A DNA stretch of 64,000 bases from Melampsora larici-populina 98AG31 (GCF_000204055.1 NW_006768844.1:248001-312000); one strand, 5' to 3'. Positions 47,159-57,457 are shown, counted from the stretch's first letter. Notes: a model not told the origin generated them from the letters alone. Translations and numbers: made by a program.

Positions 47159-47460
47159 TCTTTAATGTATGTACTTGAGAATGATCCAAGAGAGATTGAG
47201 TTGGGTGTAGAGCGTGTTCCACCTCTCAATCCTCACAAACACAGATTAATTAAGCGTTGAAGGGTGTGAGTTATACACATACAAATTCAAGCCATTCAAA
47301 CAAGAAGAACATTGATCACGAAATCTTCTCCAAGGTTTTGGCGATCTTCAGTTAGTATAAGATCAATACTATTCTTCAGTCAATCAGCGCTATTCTTGTC
47401 CTTGTCCAATCATCTTTCAAATTCAAGACTCACACATCCACAAAAATTAGCTGCTCATAC

Positions 47461-48368
47461 ATGTCACACCAAATGCAGACTCACATTTTCCTACCCATTT
47501 ATCTTCTTCAATACGTTCGTGACATATCTCCTTCAAAGATTGATACAGATCTCTTTTTAACGGAAGCTAGTACATCCAGACTATTAGAAGTAATTCATAT
47601 TTTCTGTCCAAATCTAAAGTTCAACGAGAATGCAAAGAACGATCGTCAGCTCCTAGAAACGATATTTCGTGGACAAGCGGCCCACCAGCTCTCCAATCAT
47701 GTACTCATCCCCAAGGACTGCAAGCCTTCAGTCGAATACTTCTCAGCAGTGTTCAAAGCTCCTATCTTCAGACCTCAAGACTCTGAGCAGACAATTACTT
47801 GTGCAGCCGACTTCAATTCGGATCGTACCCTCATGTTCACCTGTTCTTGTCTCACGGCTCTCAGGCACGGCCAGTACCATCTAGCTTCCGAAAACCTCAT
47901 CAAATTTTTGGAGATTTACAAGTATCTCACCAAAGACGAGTACTCTAATATCTTGGGTGCTCAAGATCACGCCGAAGACACACTCCACAGCCATGTCATC
48001 TACCTTCAGCAAGCTCATGCGTCGATTGAAGGTATACAACTTCTTATGCGGGAAGCCGATATATCTGCCAATCACTTCCAAGACCTCGAGGTCAAGCTCA
48101 AAGCGGCAACCATCACTTTGCAATGCCGTCAGAAGATGTTTGAACGATCTATCCAGGATGTTGCATTTCTTACTGCATTGGGCAATTATCATCAGTGAGT
48201 TCTCCGGCATCAATTATTGCTTTTCATCTATTTTTTATCTTTATATGCTGATTTTGAATTTGTTTATCAAATTCTAGAAATAAAACCAATGCGAATGGCC
48301 AATTCAACCCCCACGATTCATCAGATGAGGCAGAAAGAATCCCAAGTGGTGGAAATACGAGTGCTTAA
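47461..48368 (+). CDS. Orphan protein carried by the Tnp2 element
   Basis: Two exons, 47461-48194 and 48278-48368, give 274 residues. The intron has GTGAGT and TTCTAG and joins in phase. Family not recognised. The sequence is mostly helical with regular hydrophobic spacing and Leu/Ala-rich helices (LTALRHGQYHLASENLIKFL, VKLKAATITLQCRQKMFERS), and ends in a polar acidic tail (PHDSSDEAERIPSGGNTS). The helix pairs in the middle could be TPR-like, but no repeat is clear enough to claim it. It has no counterpart in classical two-gene Tnp2 elements. The intact 245-codon exon and clean intron argue for a real gene. Confidence 0.6.
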
Positions 48369-49367
48369 TCAAGAATACGATACAATGAATTGATACAATA
48401 TTTAAGGTTTGTTTTTCCTCTGTGTTTCCTGCGACTCTGCTTCTTTTATCACATAGTAAGTCTTGTTGCTGAGTACCATATTTTGTTCTCTCGGGCTTTA
48501 TGAACAGGGAATTTGTCAACTTGACTCCTTGTATCATTGAGTTTACAGAAATGAACTTGATCTGACTGCTCTCTCTGCTCTTCTCTGTTGGCCAGATAAG
48601 TTGACCACAAGATCATCTCATAACATACTATAGTCAAGATTGTATCCAATTTTTCAGCGCACACTCTTTGAAGACTGCTGGAAGAGACATCAAGCACTAC
48701 TGATAGAACGAGATTACGCTTCAATCTCTCATGTTATTGCAACTTGTGTTTCTCCCTCTTTTTTGTGATTGTTTCATTTTTGGAATTGGCAAACAGTGGT
48801 CAAGGAAGGATATATCAGTACACAACCCAGCTTTCATGATACATAATCAATATTTCAGTGACTACAAATTGGTTTGAGAATAAATCAGAAAGTAATTCAA
48901 ATTGCCCATGCTTGCCAGTACTCGTTAACCTTTTCAAGAGATGTATCAACATCTCTTGAATCTAATGTCCATTAGCTTTTGCCTGATCAGCTACAAAAGA
49001 TGACACGAGTCTTGTAGTGATTGTCTGTCATTTGTACAAATGGTGGTAAGTGTTACCGTCGCTCTTACAAAAGATGACTGTTGTTTCATTCTGAACATAG
49101 GCTGGGGGCCATTCAAAGAGAACAGGGCTCAAATAAGTCGAATCATATGAAGAATTCAACAATGAAGTCATCTCACTCACGTCACAAGGGAGCCATAAAA
49201 GTTGACTTTCTGATCTGGCTTTAACACATCAGAATTTGAAAATTGTGGAGAACAATTTTTGCACACAATTAAACCATCACCAGCTTTCTGTAACTATAGC
49301 GCTTAATCTTATAAAAAATTATCACTACGTTGATGGTATTTACAAATCATGAAGATATATGAGGTAG
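48369..49367. other. Non-coding gap inside the Tnp2 element
   Basis: About 1 kb between two genes whose 3' ends face each other. A 91-codon minus-strand frame at 48449-48724 has no supporting features. No repeat recognised. Confidence 0.35.
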
Positions 49368-51142
49368 TCAAATCCTAGAAAAGTCTTCACTTTCACAGCT
49401 CGATTCATCTTCCTCTTGATCATTCTCTGCATATTCGGAATGTCCATCATCGTCATTTCCCTCGGAAAGCATGCGTTGCAAGACTGTATCATGAGCCTCG
49501 ATATCCTCATTAGCCTTCTTCAAAGCATATTTAAGCTTCTTTACCTCACTGTCCACCGATGATTTGAAGTCTTGAAATGCATCTTCAAGGGCTTTGATGC
49601 GCACATCAACCTTGTTTTTATAATTTTCCATATTGTCTTGAAGACTCTTCCAGTCATTTGTTATGACCTCGATACCGTTTATACGCTCTTCAATTGCAGA
49701 AACTACATACAACCATGTCAGCTGATTCATTCAAATTGGATGTTGAGTGATTTATTCAGGTACCTACTTTGATCAACTTGTCGTCTTTCATCTTGGAAGA
49801 CTTCGACTCCAGTCCTTTTCTTTTCAGTTGATGAAAACACTGATGTTGAACGATCTGGTAATATGGGCGCAATATCTCGGCCGTTCACTAAGATTCATGA
49901 CCATGATCAGAAGGTTTGCGGGAGGGGTCTTGGAATAAGAGACAACTACAAACCAATATTATCAGCTTCCAACCAATCCTTGTCTGTAAAGACTATGAGA
50001 TCCTCTTCATGTGTACTGGTAAGTTTTCCTTCAGGCGAGATGTGGTCCTCTGATGCAAGTGTCACATCTTTCTCGGTTTTGACTTTGATTGGAGTGATTT
50101 TTGGCGGCAATAAATCTGCAGAGAGAGAAGACACGAATGATCCAGCTGCTTGAGTATTTGATAGAAGTCGAGGTTTTTGATCTTTGCGGGTCTGATTGCT
50201 TTGAAGAGCCTCATCAAAAGCGAGTGGATGATGGTAATGCACTTGAGCATCGGACTGTGTAGAGAAAATACAATGTTAAGACTGACGATACAAAGAGAAG
50301 GATAAGCCGTACACGAGGAGACATCAACTTACTGCTAGCGTGAGATTTTTTGGTTCAACCGAGGGAGAAAGGGGGAGCTTGAGAACGCCATTTTGCGTCG
50401 CTGATTGACCGTGATGTCCTTCTTGTGACCCAGCGAGTTGAGTATTGTGAAAATGCACACTCTTGAAAAGTATACGGTCAAAGTTATGATAGACTTAAAC
50501 AAACTTGATTTATTGATTTTTGAAGATTTAGAATTGCCTACCTTTTTCTTTGTTACAGGCCGAGTCGAGTTTTTGGATAAGGTCAGCTTTGCTGACACTG
50601 AGCGTTTCTTTGGTGGGGCCACTTTGTTATCGACTGGAGAAGGACTCCGCTTTCTGACGGAGGAGCTCTGTTTGAAGAGGATAGCCCGCAATTGAGCCTC
50701 ATAAGATGTGGATCACGATATAAGATATCTGAAAGACTGACCACATTCCGACGAGAGGTCGAAGACTCAACCTGGGATTCGATCGTTTGGTTTGGGGTCC
50801 CACTCCCACGTTGCCCAATAATTCCACCCGGAACAGCAAAGTCTTTGGATCAAAGATAAGGTGAAAGATTATCGGATAGAAAAGGAAACAAGTTGAAAAT
50901 TAAATGTAACAAATCAGGCCTTTGAAAGAATAGACATGAAGAGACAAGACAGATGCATGGTGAGAGAAAGAGTTCGATGACATACATTGAGGCTGAACCT
51001 CTTTCACCTTCTTTGCAACCTCATCTTGACTAGAACCGGACTTGATAGGAGTCATCGGGTGATTTATGTGCATCCAATCGAGCATCGCCTGCTTGTTGAT
51101 TCCTGGCGCATCCGGATCAAATATTTTAGGACTCTTTGGCAT
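49368..51142 (-). CDS. Accessory coiled-coil protein of the Tnp2 element
   Basis: Seven exons, 51142-50986, 50842-50742, 50697-50542, 50461-50333, 50254-49954, 49887-49768 and 49702-49368, give 432 residues with all phases consistent. The N-terminal 50 residues (NKQAMLDWMHINHPMTPI, then SQDEVAKKVKEV) could form a small helix-extended-helix module like those in the other accessory proteins of this element. The middle is basic and disordered (KRSPSPVDNKVAPPKKRS). The C-terminal 110 residues form a long coiled coil (IEERINGIEVITNDWKSLQD, then heptads through KYALKKANEDIEAHD) ending in an acidic tail (NDQEEDESSCESED). Likely a nuclear DNA- or protein-binding factor of the element; family not recognised. 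Confidence 0.65.
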
Positions 51143-52381
51143 TTTGATCGATCAGAGAAATATGGGGGTGATGTTAAAATGGTTTCAACATATGTCACTA
51201 TATATATACTGGATTCTACTTGAGCTTCCGGTCCAGTAGATCAGTAATCAGTCTCTTGACTTCGATTTCTGACTTGATCACTTCTATCGCCGATCAAAAG
51301 CCTTTGTGTTTAATTAGATTGGTTATTTAGGCTGGTCATGAACTAGATACGAATACATGACTCAATGTCATGCTTGAGCATATGTGTAGAACCCCTGTTC
51401 TATGTTCGATATATGTGGCTTCAAATATATTTAGCTTAACCCAAGGTAAATAGCAATGACTTGAGTGATGTTCTCAAATCAGTTCATTATTACAACACAT
51501 ATTGTTGTCTCATCTCGCTTCAGTCGTGATAAACGGGGTCAGGAGAATCAAGTGATGAATGTAGATGACAATGTGTACATATAATCTCCGCTGAATGTGA
51601 TACCGATTGAGAAAGAAAGAAAAGGAATTACAAGTCAAAACGAGATACATTCTTCAGATTTGAGTGACTATTGATTGAATGTTGTAACAAGATATGAATG
51701 TAATTGATAGATTTGGGTTCGATTGAAGGTGTTATGTGAGAAGACATAGAATCCTTAATATTTTATGATAAACCAACAAGACAGCGACATTCTTGGGACA
51801 TAATCTTATAATGAGGTTGATCAAAAGCCTATCCTGCAACAAACAACAGGACTTACCAAATTACATTCCATTTTTTCACAGGTTTTTTGTAGGTAGAGCT
51901 TATACAGGGATAGAACACATAAAAGTACAATAAAAGGAAGAGAAACCTTTGTCCGTCCCGGATTGGTAACATCCAAGACAATTGGGCAAGAGCTTTCTTG
52001 AAAACAAGAATCATTCCTATATGTGTAAATTGAATACGCTCGGTAATTTGGATAATTGAGGGTAAAGAAGTTGACGTGTCATAAATTGCTGAGACACCTA
52101 AAGAAAGAGAATCTGGTTTTTGTGACAATTAGTAGCTGCTTACTTGAGGTACTATCCAAGGGAAATCAAACGTACAAGCCATTGATCCTCTCTCACGTAC
52201 GCTTGGTAGGCTCTGGAAGCAAGTCCTTGATGATCCAATAGTGATAGCCCTCAACCAAGGCTTCTTCGTCTGTTTTTCGGTCTTCCTCTATTATGAATAA
52301 TCTGTATAGACTAATGTAATGTGATAGTCGCAAGACTGGAGTGTTCAGGAACAATTCGGGGTGTCGGCATTGGAGGGCATG
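51143..52381. other. Non-coding gap inside the Tnp2 element
   Basis: About 1.2 kb without a supported gene. It holds the upstream region of the 432-aa gene and the 3' flank of the 241-aa gene. AT-rich; no repeat recognised. Confidence 0.35.
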
Positions 52382-53107
52382 TCAAATGGCCTGGGTGCTA
52401 AGTTTCGATACAAATTTCGACTTGACAGTGCGTGGTATGGCCGTGTAGCTAGAGTTTTGATGGAATGGGAGATCCGGATTGACATAATGCTTGTAAAGAA
52501 CAAGCACCTTGTCCTTGAGTGCGACCGAAGAGACGTTGACGGTGGGGTTTATGCTATGGATAGTATTCACAAGCATGGCAATAGTCGTGCTCCGGTGAAG
52601 TGGATCAAAATCCTCCTGATCATCGTCAGTGTCCATTTCGTCGTTTGATGGAGGTGGCGTACAGAATGGTTGTAATTGGGGTAGTAACTTGGTCTTGAAC
52701 TGATTCTCCAATAGTTCTTTCTTAATATTTGGACGTGCAGTTGTTGCGGTGTTGAAATGATACAAGATTGAATAATATTTGAGCTTCGTGAGATTGTATT
52801 TTCTGTTCTTCTTCCAATCATGACACAAGAATGGTTTCAATTCGTTCGGGAGTGTTTGGACTTTGTGATATAATGGATGGTCTCTGAGATCAGAGCCTTT
52901 CGAGGGGTTGGTCGCATTATTGTTGAATCGTTGGGTAGGTGATTCTGGTCCAGATGCGCGGCGGGAAGAGTTTCCTGGTGGCGAGGTGATCTCACCTTGA
53001 GCTGGCATTACATTAACGTTCGGCTTTCCTTCCTTAGCGGTTCCGGATGCGCTGAGCTTGAGTTTAGGGACCGCTGAACCTGGATTTTTACGAGAATTGC
53101 CTGACAT
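52382..53107 (-). CDS. Accessory protein of the Tnp2 element with two HeH/SAP-like motifs
   Basis: A single open frame of 241 residues from the ATG at 53107. A basic, Pro/Ser-rich N-terminus (GNSRKNPGSAVPKLKLSASG) leads to two segments of helix-extended-helix shape. The first is LTKLKYYSILYHFNTATT followed by IKKELLENQFKTKLLPQL (about residues 105-145). The second is LVNTIHSINPTVNVSSVALK followed by DKVLVLYKHYVNPDLP (about 180-215). Between them is an acidic stretch (NDEMDTDDDQEDFD). HeH/SAP motifs bind DNA or chromatin in other proteins; the assignment here rests on pattern alone. It is the gene nearest the right terminus and is transcribed inward from it. Confidence 0.6.
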   Translation of the reverse strand: MSGNSRKNPGSAVPKLKLSASGTAKEGKPNVNVMPAQGEITSPPGNSSRRASGPESPTQRFNNNATNPSKGSDLRDHPLYHKVQTLPNELKPFLCHDWKKNRKYNLTKLKYYSILYHFNTATTARPNIKKELLENQFKTKLLPQLQPFCTPPPSNDEMDTDDDQEDFDPLHRSTTIAMLVNTIHSINPTVNVSSVALKDKVLVLYKHYVNPDLPFHQNSSYTAIPRTVKSKFVSKLSTQAI

Positions 53108-54034
53108 CTTAGATCGGAGGAAAATCTTGAAGGATCTATAAGGGTAGCAACAGAGGGATAAGTTGATATGCGAGCGTATTGAAGAGCACAGAATCAGATA
53201 GCTTATACACACATGTGGATATAACTTGATAACCAGTGCGACTACTGCAAGTTTGGGGTAAGCAGTAGATCGGTCAAGACAATGAAAATGAGGATTGTAG
53301 ACACTACAGTCTTCCGAGAGAGGAAGGAATTGATTAAATATGTTGGAGGGTATGATTTTGGCAATAAAGTAATATTTTTGAGATTGAATCCAAAGCTAAC
53401 TAATTCTGAGGCGGTTATGTATGTATATATATATGTATCGTTGATGCCAACTTGTAAGAATCAAGGAACTTTCATCCTAGAACCCTCGAGTATGATTAGA
53501 TATTTTCAAGGGGGCATCTTTTTCAATAATGCATGAACGAATAAAAGGAGAATGATGAAGAAATCACTGTAGTGGGGATCATATTTGGGTTGTTTTGGTA
53601 TCATGAAAAGGGTGTAGATCGGATCCCTACTACAGATAACACATCTCAATATACTCAAACTCAAATTTGTTGACTTATTTGGTCGGTCTCAAAGGATGTT
53701 GGGACTGACGTACCTTCTATGTGATCAAGCGATCATTACGAATTGAGTCGCTCCGGGATAAATCCATTTGTTGCAATATTTTCTCTTTTGTTCTTCCGTT
53801 GCGTTGTATTCCATGACTCATGCTCTACTACAACAACATCTAAGAAAGTGCTCACAAAGGATGTGAGTGTGGCTGCAAGCTCAAAGATCATTCCAGCACT
53901 GGATCATCATCTCGGCATTTGCTTTTGTATGCGCGAGTTCATGACAAGCCGTAGAGGCTCAAAATTTTGAAACCATGATGAGCACAGATGATTGCAGAAT
54001 ATCAGTACGTAAATTACTGAGATTCACTAGGCAA
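53108..54034. other. Right subterminal region of the Tnp2 element
   Basis: Non-coding as far as can be judged. Should contain the promoter of the 241-aa gene. A frame at 53743-53970 with a hydrophobic start lacks an ATG and is not called. Confidence 0.35.
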
Positions 54035-54089
54035 CGGAAAATATAATTCCCGGAATATTTCTTTTCGGCCCGGAAAATATTAATTTTCG

Positions 54090-54598
54090 CGTGGTGTGAG
54101 TTGATCAAGACATATGGAGTTCGGTGGTCAATCTTAAACGAGCTCAGCTACTGGGATTCAACAATGTTTACTGTAGTCGAACCCATGCATCTTTTATTGG
54201 GTATGTTATCTTGGCATGCAATTCGGGTTTGGTGTCTGAAGGATGTTGCTCTGGAGCTCAAGGACCAGAAACCCACAGAATACAATGTACCTTTAACTGA
54301 AGACTACTTCAACGAAGATCATTACGAAGAACTACGAGCAGATGAACAGTTTTCTCCTCCAGACTCAGATTCAGGAATCAACCTGCGTTCGTTGCAAGAT
54401 GCTCTCATGGAAATTGATGATCCGATTCAAGTTGACCCTGACTCAACATCTGACACCTGTTACTTTTCATCACAAGATCTCTCTAAGATACGCTGGGTTA
54501 TAAAACATACTAAAATTCCACCTTGGCTCAATTGGCCCTCACCTATCTTTGGAGATGCTTCAGCTGGAAAGGTTCGCTCAGCAGATTGGATCACCTTT
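54090..54598 (+). pseudogene. Outer Tnp2 transposase gene, continuation after the insertion
   Basis: Continues the gene broken at 39722 in the same phase: WCELIKTYGVRWSILNELSYWD, then TVVEPMHLLLGMLSWH (the Transposase_21 VDxMHN-type motif, here VEPMHL with one residue fewer), an acidic variable region and IPPWLNWPSPIFGDASAGK. Similarity stops abruptly after SADWITF at about 54598, where unrelated sequence begins (TGGTGGCCCCGAGG). The outer gene was therefore also truncated at this second point, by deletion or by another insertion. Confidence 0.82.
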
Positions 54599-55290
54599 TT
54601 ATGGTGGCCCCGAGGCAAAATCGCCGCCACCCCTTTTTGTAACTTGACGTTTTGTGATTCGTGATTTGTGAGTTATGAGTTTGTGACCAGTGAAAACATG
54701 ACTCACTTCCAATTGCCTCAAAGTTCAATCATAATCCCATCTAATGCATCCTCAAAGATCATCATGGCTATTGTAGGCCAAATCTTCACTACTAAAGATG
54801 GTTTATAATGGTTCTTTTGTACCAAAGGCCTAGCATACCAGTGAACTCCGCGTAGTTGCCCCTTGCCTTGTCATGCAAATTCAATGACTGCCTGCAGAAA
54901 TATGTCCATCCTCCCTCCCCGGCAATACCGCAAGAGCACCGCACTATGTTGCAGTTGCGGTGCAGTTGCGTAGCGCTTTTGGGCGCCGCAATAGCAACAC
55001 AATATAGTGCGGTGCCAGCGCTCCGCAATCCGGGTTCAAAAAACCCCTTGGTCAGAAACCCGCACCGCAATTGCGGTCGGTTTTTGACGGTTATTTAGGG
55101 CAAATATTGCGGAAATAGGGCAATATTGCGCATTTTCCGCAATATTTGCCCAACCGCTCCGCAACGGCAAGTTAGAAAAAAAACACCCCATTGCGGAGTG
55201 GTTGCGTAGCGTGATAATGCGCTGACTGCGCAACGCAATGGAAATAGGTTGAAATCCATTGCGTTGCGTAGCGCTTGCGGTGTTGTCCCC
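54599..55290. repeat. Repeat-rich tract with TTGCG/GCAAT motifs
   Basis: The stretch 54930-55285 is packed with short direct and inverted copies of TTGCGTAGCGC, TTGCGGTGC and GCAATATTGC, for example near 54964, 55200 and 55257. It is locally more GC-rich than its surroundings and able to form several hairpins. Possibly the end of a non-autonomous element. No target duplication was identified. Confidence 0.5.
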
Positions 55291-55380
55291 GGAACCTAGG
55301 CGTCTCTTAAACCCCCAAACTCTTCCTTCTTGAGCAAACTCTCATCCAAGGGAATTCTCAGACACAAGCCATCCTCTCAA

Positions 55381-55836
55381 ATGAATACCTTTTCCTCGAT
55401 GGACAGCCAACCACCATGTCCTGACTGTGGACACGACTTCCCACTGAGACCTAAGACAGATCCAAACTGTGGTTGTTGTCAATGGCGCAAAGCTCATAAC
55501 GGAACCAACTGTGAATTTCCATACTGTCACTTATGTGGAGTAGTTTATAAATATCTTGAAGGTATACATTGTAGCGCATGTTCAAGGACACCTTTAGCTT
55601 TATCTTTGAATACCTTGAAAGTTGTTGCTTCTTCAAGTCTTCAAGCACCCAAACAATCTGTCCAGCCGCTGATTCCTAACACAGCCAACCCAAATGAACT
55701 TCCAGCCCACCTATTCATGTCAAACGTTGTGACCTTGCCAGCAGCTTTATCTTTTCCCGGACCTGTTCAACAATTGTCAAGCTCCAACTCTACTGATTTT
55801 AGCTCTTGCCAAGCTGAGGAACTTGTACACATCTGA
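55381..55836 (+). CDS. Cys-rich zinc-ribbon-like hypothetical protein
   Basis: From the ATG at 55381 the frame codes for 151 residues. The first 65 hold a Cys/His pattern of zinc-ribbon type: CPDCGHDF, CGCCQWRKAH, CEFPYCHLCG and HCSACSR. The rest is Ser/Pro/Leu-rich. Family not recognised. The placement between transposon remnants suggests it is part of a mobile element or its leftover. It may be incomplete at the 3' end if splicing occurs, but no intron was evident. Confidence 0.5.
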   Translation: MNTFSSMDSQPPCPDCGHDFPLRPKTDPNCGCCQWRKAHNGTNCEFPYCHLCGVVYKYLEGIHCSACSRTPLALSLNTLKVVASSSLQAPKQSVQPLIPNTANPNELPAHLFMSNVVTLPAALSFPGPVQQLSSSNSTDFSSCQAEELVHI

Positions 55837-56335
55837 ACTACAAAGAATTGGACAAACTGGCCAAATCCTCCAATCAAAAAAGCTGTTCTCCAACCAAAAC
55901 CTTCAAAGACTGTACCGACACCAAAACGTGAAGGTAAAATTAAGATGACACTGTTGTACCTCAAGGGTACAAGGAAAACTCAACATCCGCTCGATCCAAA
56001 GATTGCTAGTTTACCCTAAGCCTGCGACGGTAGGCCTAGAGTCCATTACGTAAACGTAGGGGGCGGGATAAACAGGTGCGGGGCAACTCACGGTCCCAGT
56101 AGACGGGGCCCGTAACATGGGAAGAATTATTCTGAAACAGAAGAGAAAATTTTTCACTTCCTCTTCCACTTCAGCTTCTTCTCTCACTTCTGCCCCCTCA
56201 TCAGCACCTTCTTATCTTTTTTGTGCCTTTTTCTACTCTTCTAGCTCTTAGAAAAATTTCGAACATCTTCTCTCTCTATTCAGAATCTTTATATATCCTT
56301 CTATAGATATTCCTTGTCATCATTTCTTTGATATC
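55837..56335. other. Non-coding tract upstream of the split ORF
   Basis: Includes a short frame at about 55935-56020 resembling the YLKGT stretch of Ty1/copia polyproteins, too short to call. A GC-rich block lies at 56020-56120 and a CT-rich leader-like tract at 56150-56330, fitting a promoter or untranslated leader of the ORF starting at 56336. Confidence 0.35.
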
Positions 56336-56388
56336 ATGGAGTCAACTCAAAAAGAAAAACTCGTAGCAGCTAAGAATAAATTGCATCT
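56336..56388 (+). pseudogene. 5' piece of a short charged coiled-coil ORF, split by the YR retrotransposon
   Basis: ATG at 56336 followed by ESTQKEKLVAAKNKLHL. The frame stops making sense exactly where the retrotransposon begins. The matching 3' piece starts at about 63393 on the right side of the element. Confidence 0.65.
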
Positions 56389-56655
56389 CCACTCTTTTAG
56401 ATCACTCTACGTAACATAGTAATATTATTATCATTATGGTAAATATCAACTTACTCATAAATTGAGTTGTTATATTATCACCATCCTTACCCTTACCTTG
56501 CCACGTGGTGAGGTAAGGGTTATTTGGGAAAGTGCGCTACCCAAACTCGAATTTGGTTTTCGTGAACCAAATCTTTGGTTGCACGAAACCAACTTTTTGG
56601 TTTATTTCAACCAACGTTGGTTTGTCCGAACCAACGTTTGCTGTTAGCTTGAGCA
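56389..56655 (-). repeat. Split direct repeat B, outer copy
   Basis: A 267-bp copy of 56941-57207, differing visibly at one position (ACCCAAACTC against ACCCAAGCTC). It forms one terminus of the retrotransposon. Confidence 0.92.
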
Positions 56656-56703
56656 GCACCCTGATCAAAAGGATGGTTATCCCATTGTAGGGTGGGTGGG
56701 ATG

Positions 56704-56939
56704 GAAAAAGTTTTTAAAGTGAACTTTAAAGAGAGATCAAAAAGGAGACTGAGTTATTAGATACCACAAACTTGTGTACGAAACTACTGAGCGGGATGAG
56801 TGAGTCGAAATAGGAAAAGGGTTGTGTATTTCCTTACTCGACCTCCTCCCCGCGGGTGACATGTAAATAAGTATTTCACGTGTCAGTTTCACACATCGTG
56901 GACACTTCCACCAAAGCGTACCTTTATTGGTGTATCTAA
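56704..56939 (-). repeat. Split direct repeat A, inner copy
   Basis: A 236-bp copy of 63154-63389. Ends in GGTGTATCTAA and is followed after one base by repeat B, forming the A-B junction expected in a circular intermediate. Confidence 0.92.
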
Positions 56940-56940
56940 T

Positions 56941-57207
56941 CCACTCTTTTAGATCACTCTACGTAACATAGTAATATTATTATCATTATGGTAAATATCA
57001 ACTTACTCATAAATTGAGTTGTTATATTATCACCATCCTTACCCTTACCTTGCCACGTGGTGAGGTAAGGGTTATTTGGGAAAGTGCGCTACCCAAGCTC
57101 GAATTTGGTTTTCGTGAACCAAATCTTTGGTTGCACGAAACCAACTTTTTGGTTTATTTCAACCAACGTTGGTTTGTCCGAACCAACGTTTGCTGTTAGC
57201 TTGAGCA
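56941..57207 (-). repeat. Split direct repeat B, inner copy
   Basis: A 267-bp repeat next to the recombinase ORF. Contains several paired AACC and GGTT words that could fold (AACCAACGTTGGTT). Confidence 0.92.
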
Positions 57208-57227
57208 CTCACACCTCCTCTTCCTCT

Positions 57228-57310
57228 GGGGGGTGGTTGTCCGAGTCCCCTGAACCGAGGTTGGGATGGTACGACCATGCCGTCCTTGGCCAAGCGGACA
57301 ACCCCCCAAA
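57228..57310. other. Hairpin between repeat B and the recombinase ORF
   Basis: GGTTGTCCG at 57235-57243 pairs with CGGACAACC at 57295-57303, and the adjoining G-run and C-run extend the stem. It lies just downstream of the recombinase stop on the minus strand and could be a 3'-end or replication signal. Confidence 0.45.
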
Positions 57311-57457
57311 CGGCATGACGGGATATTTGCCGGCTTAACTTGTACTCTTTGATCTTTGAGGATCCGTGTTCTGTATGAGCACGTGGGTCATGGAATGGCA
57401 AAACTTTAATTGTAAACCTGCATGATCACCCATTCATTCCTTCCCCATCTCCAAAGT

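Larger units (their letters stand above)
39721..54091 (+). mobile_element. 14.4-kb multigene Tnp2 transposon with 57-bp terminal inverted repeats
   Basis: The left terminus (39721-39777) and right terminus (54035-54091) are inverted copies of 57 bp with one difference; the outer bases are CGCGAAAATTAATATTTTCC. The flanking outer gene reads ...ACT ACG | TGG TGT GAG... in frame if the element and one CG are removed, so the target duplication is either CG or absent. The ends do not begin with CACTA, unlike classical Tnp2/En-Spm elements. It carries five intact multi-exon or single-exon genes: transposase, 694-aa SAP-like protein, 274-aa orphan, 432-aa coiled-coil protein and 241-aa HeH-like protein. 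High end identity and intact genes suggest recent mobility. Confidence 0.88.

Noticed and set aside
53743..53970. Small secreted protein (hydrophobic N-terminus)
   Set aside because: The frame starts at TTG, not ATG, and lies in the subterminal region of the transposon.
39721..54091. TET/JBP dioxygenase cargo, known from some basidiomycete transposons
   Set aside because: None of the five genes shows the HxD...H iron-binding pattern or the overall length expected.
39721..54091. Starship-type giant element
   Set aside because: No DUF3435 tyrosine recombinase is present; the element has inverted repeats and a Tnp2 transposase.
55935..56020. Ty1/copia polyprotein fragment (YLKGT-like)
   Set aside because: Only about 20 residues of loose similarity; no neighbouring copia motifs.
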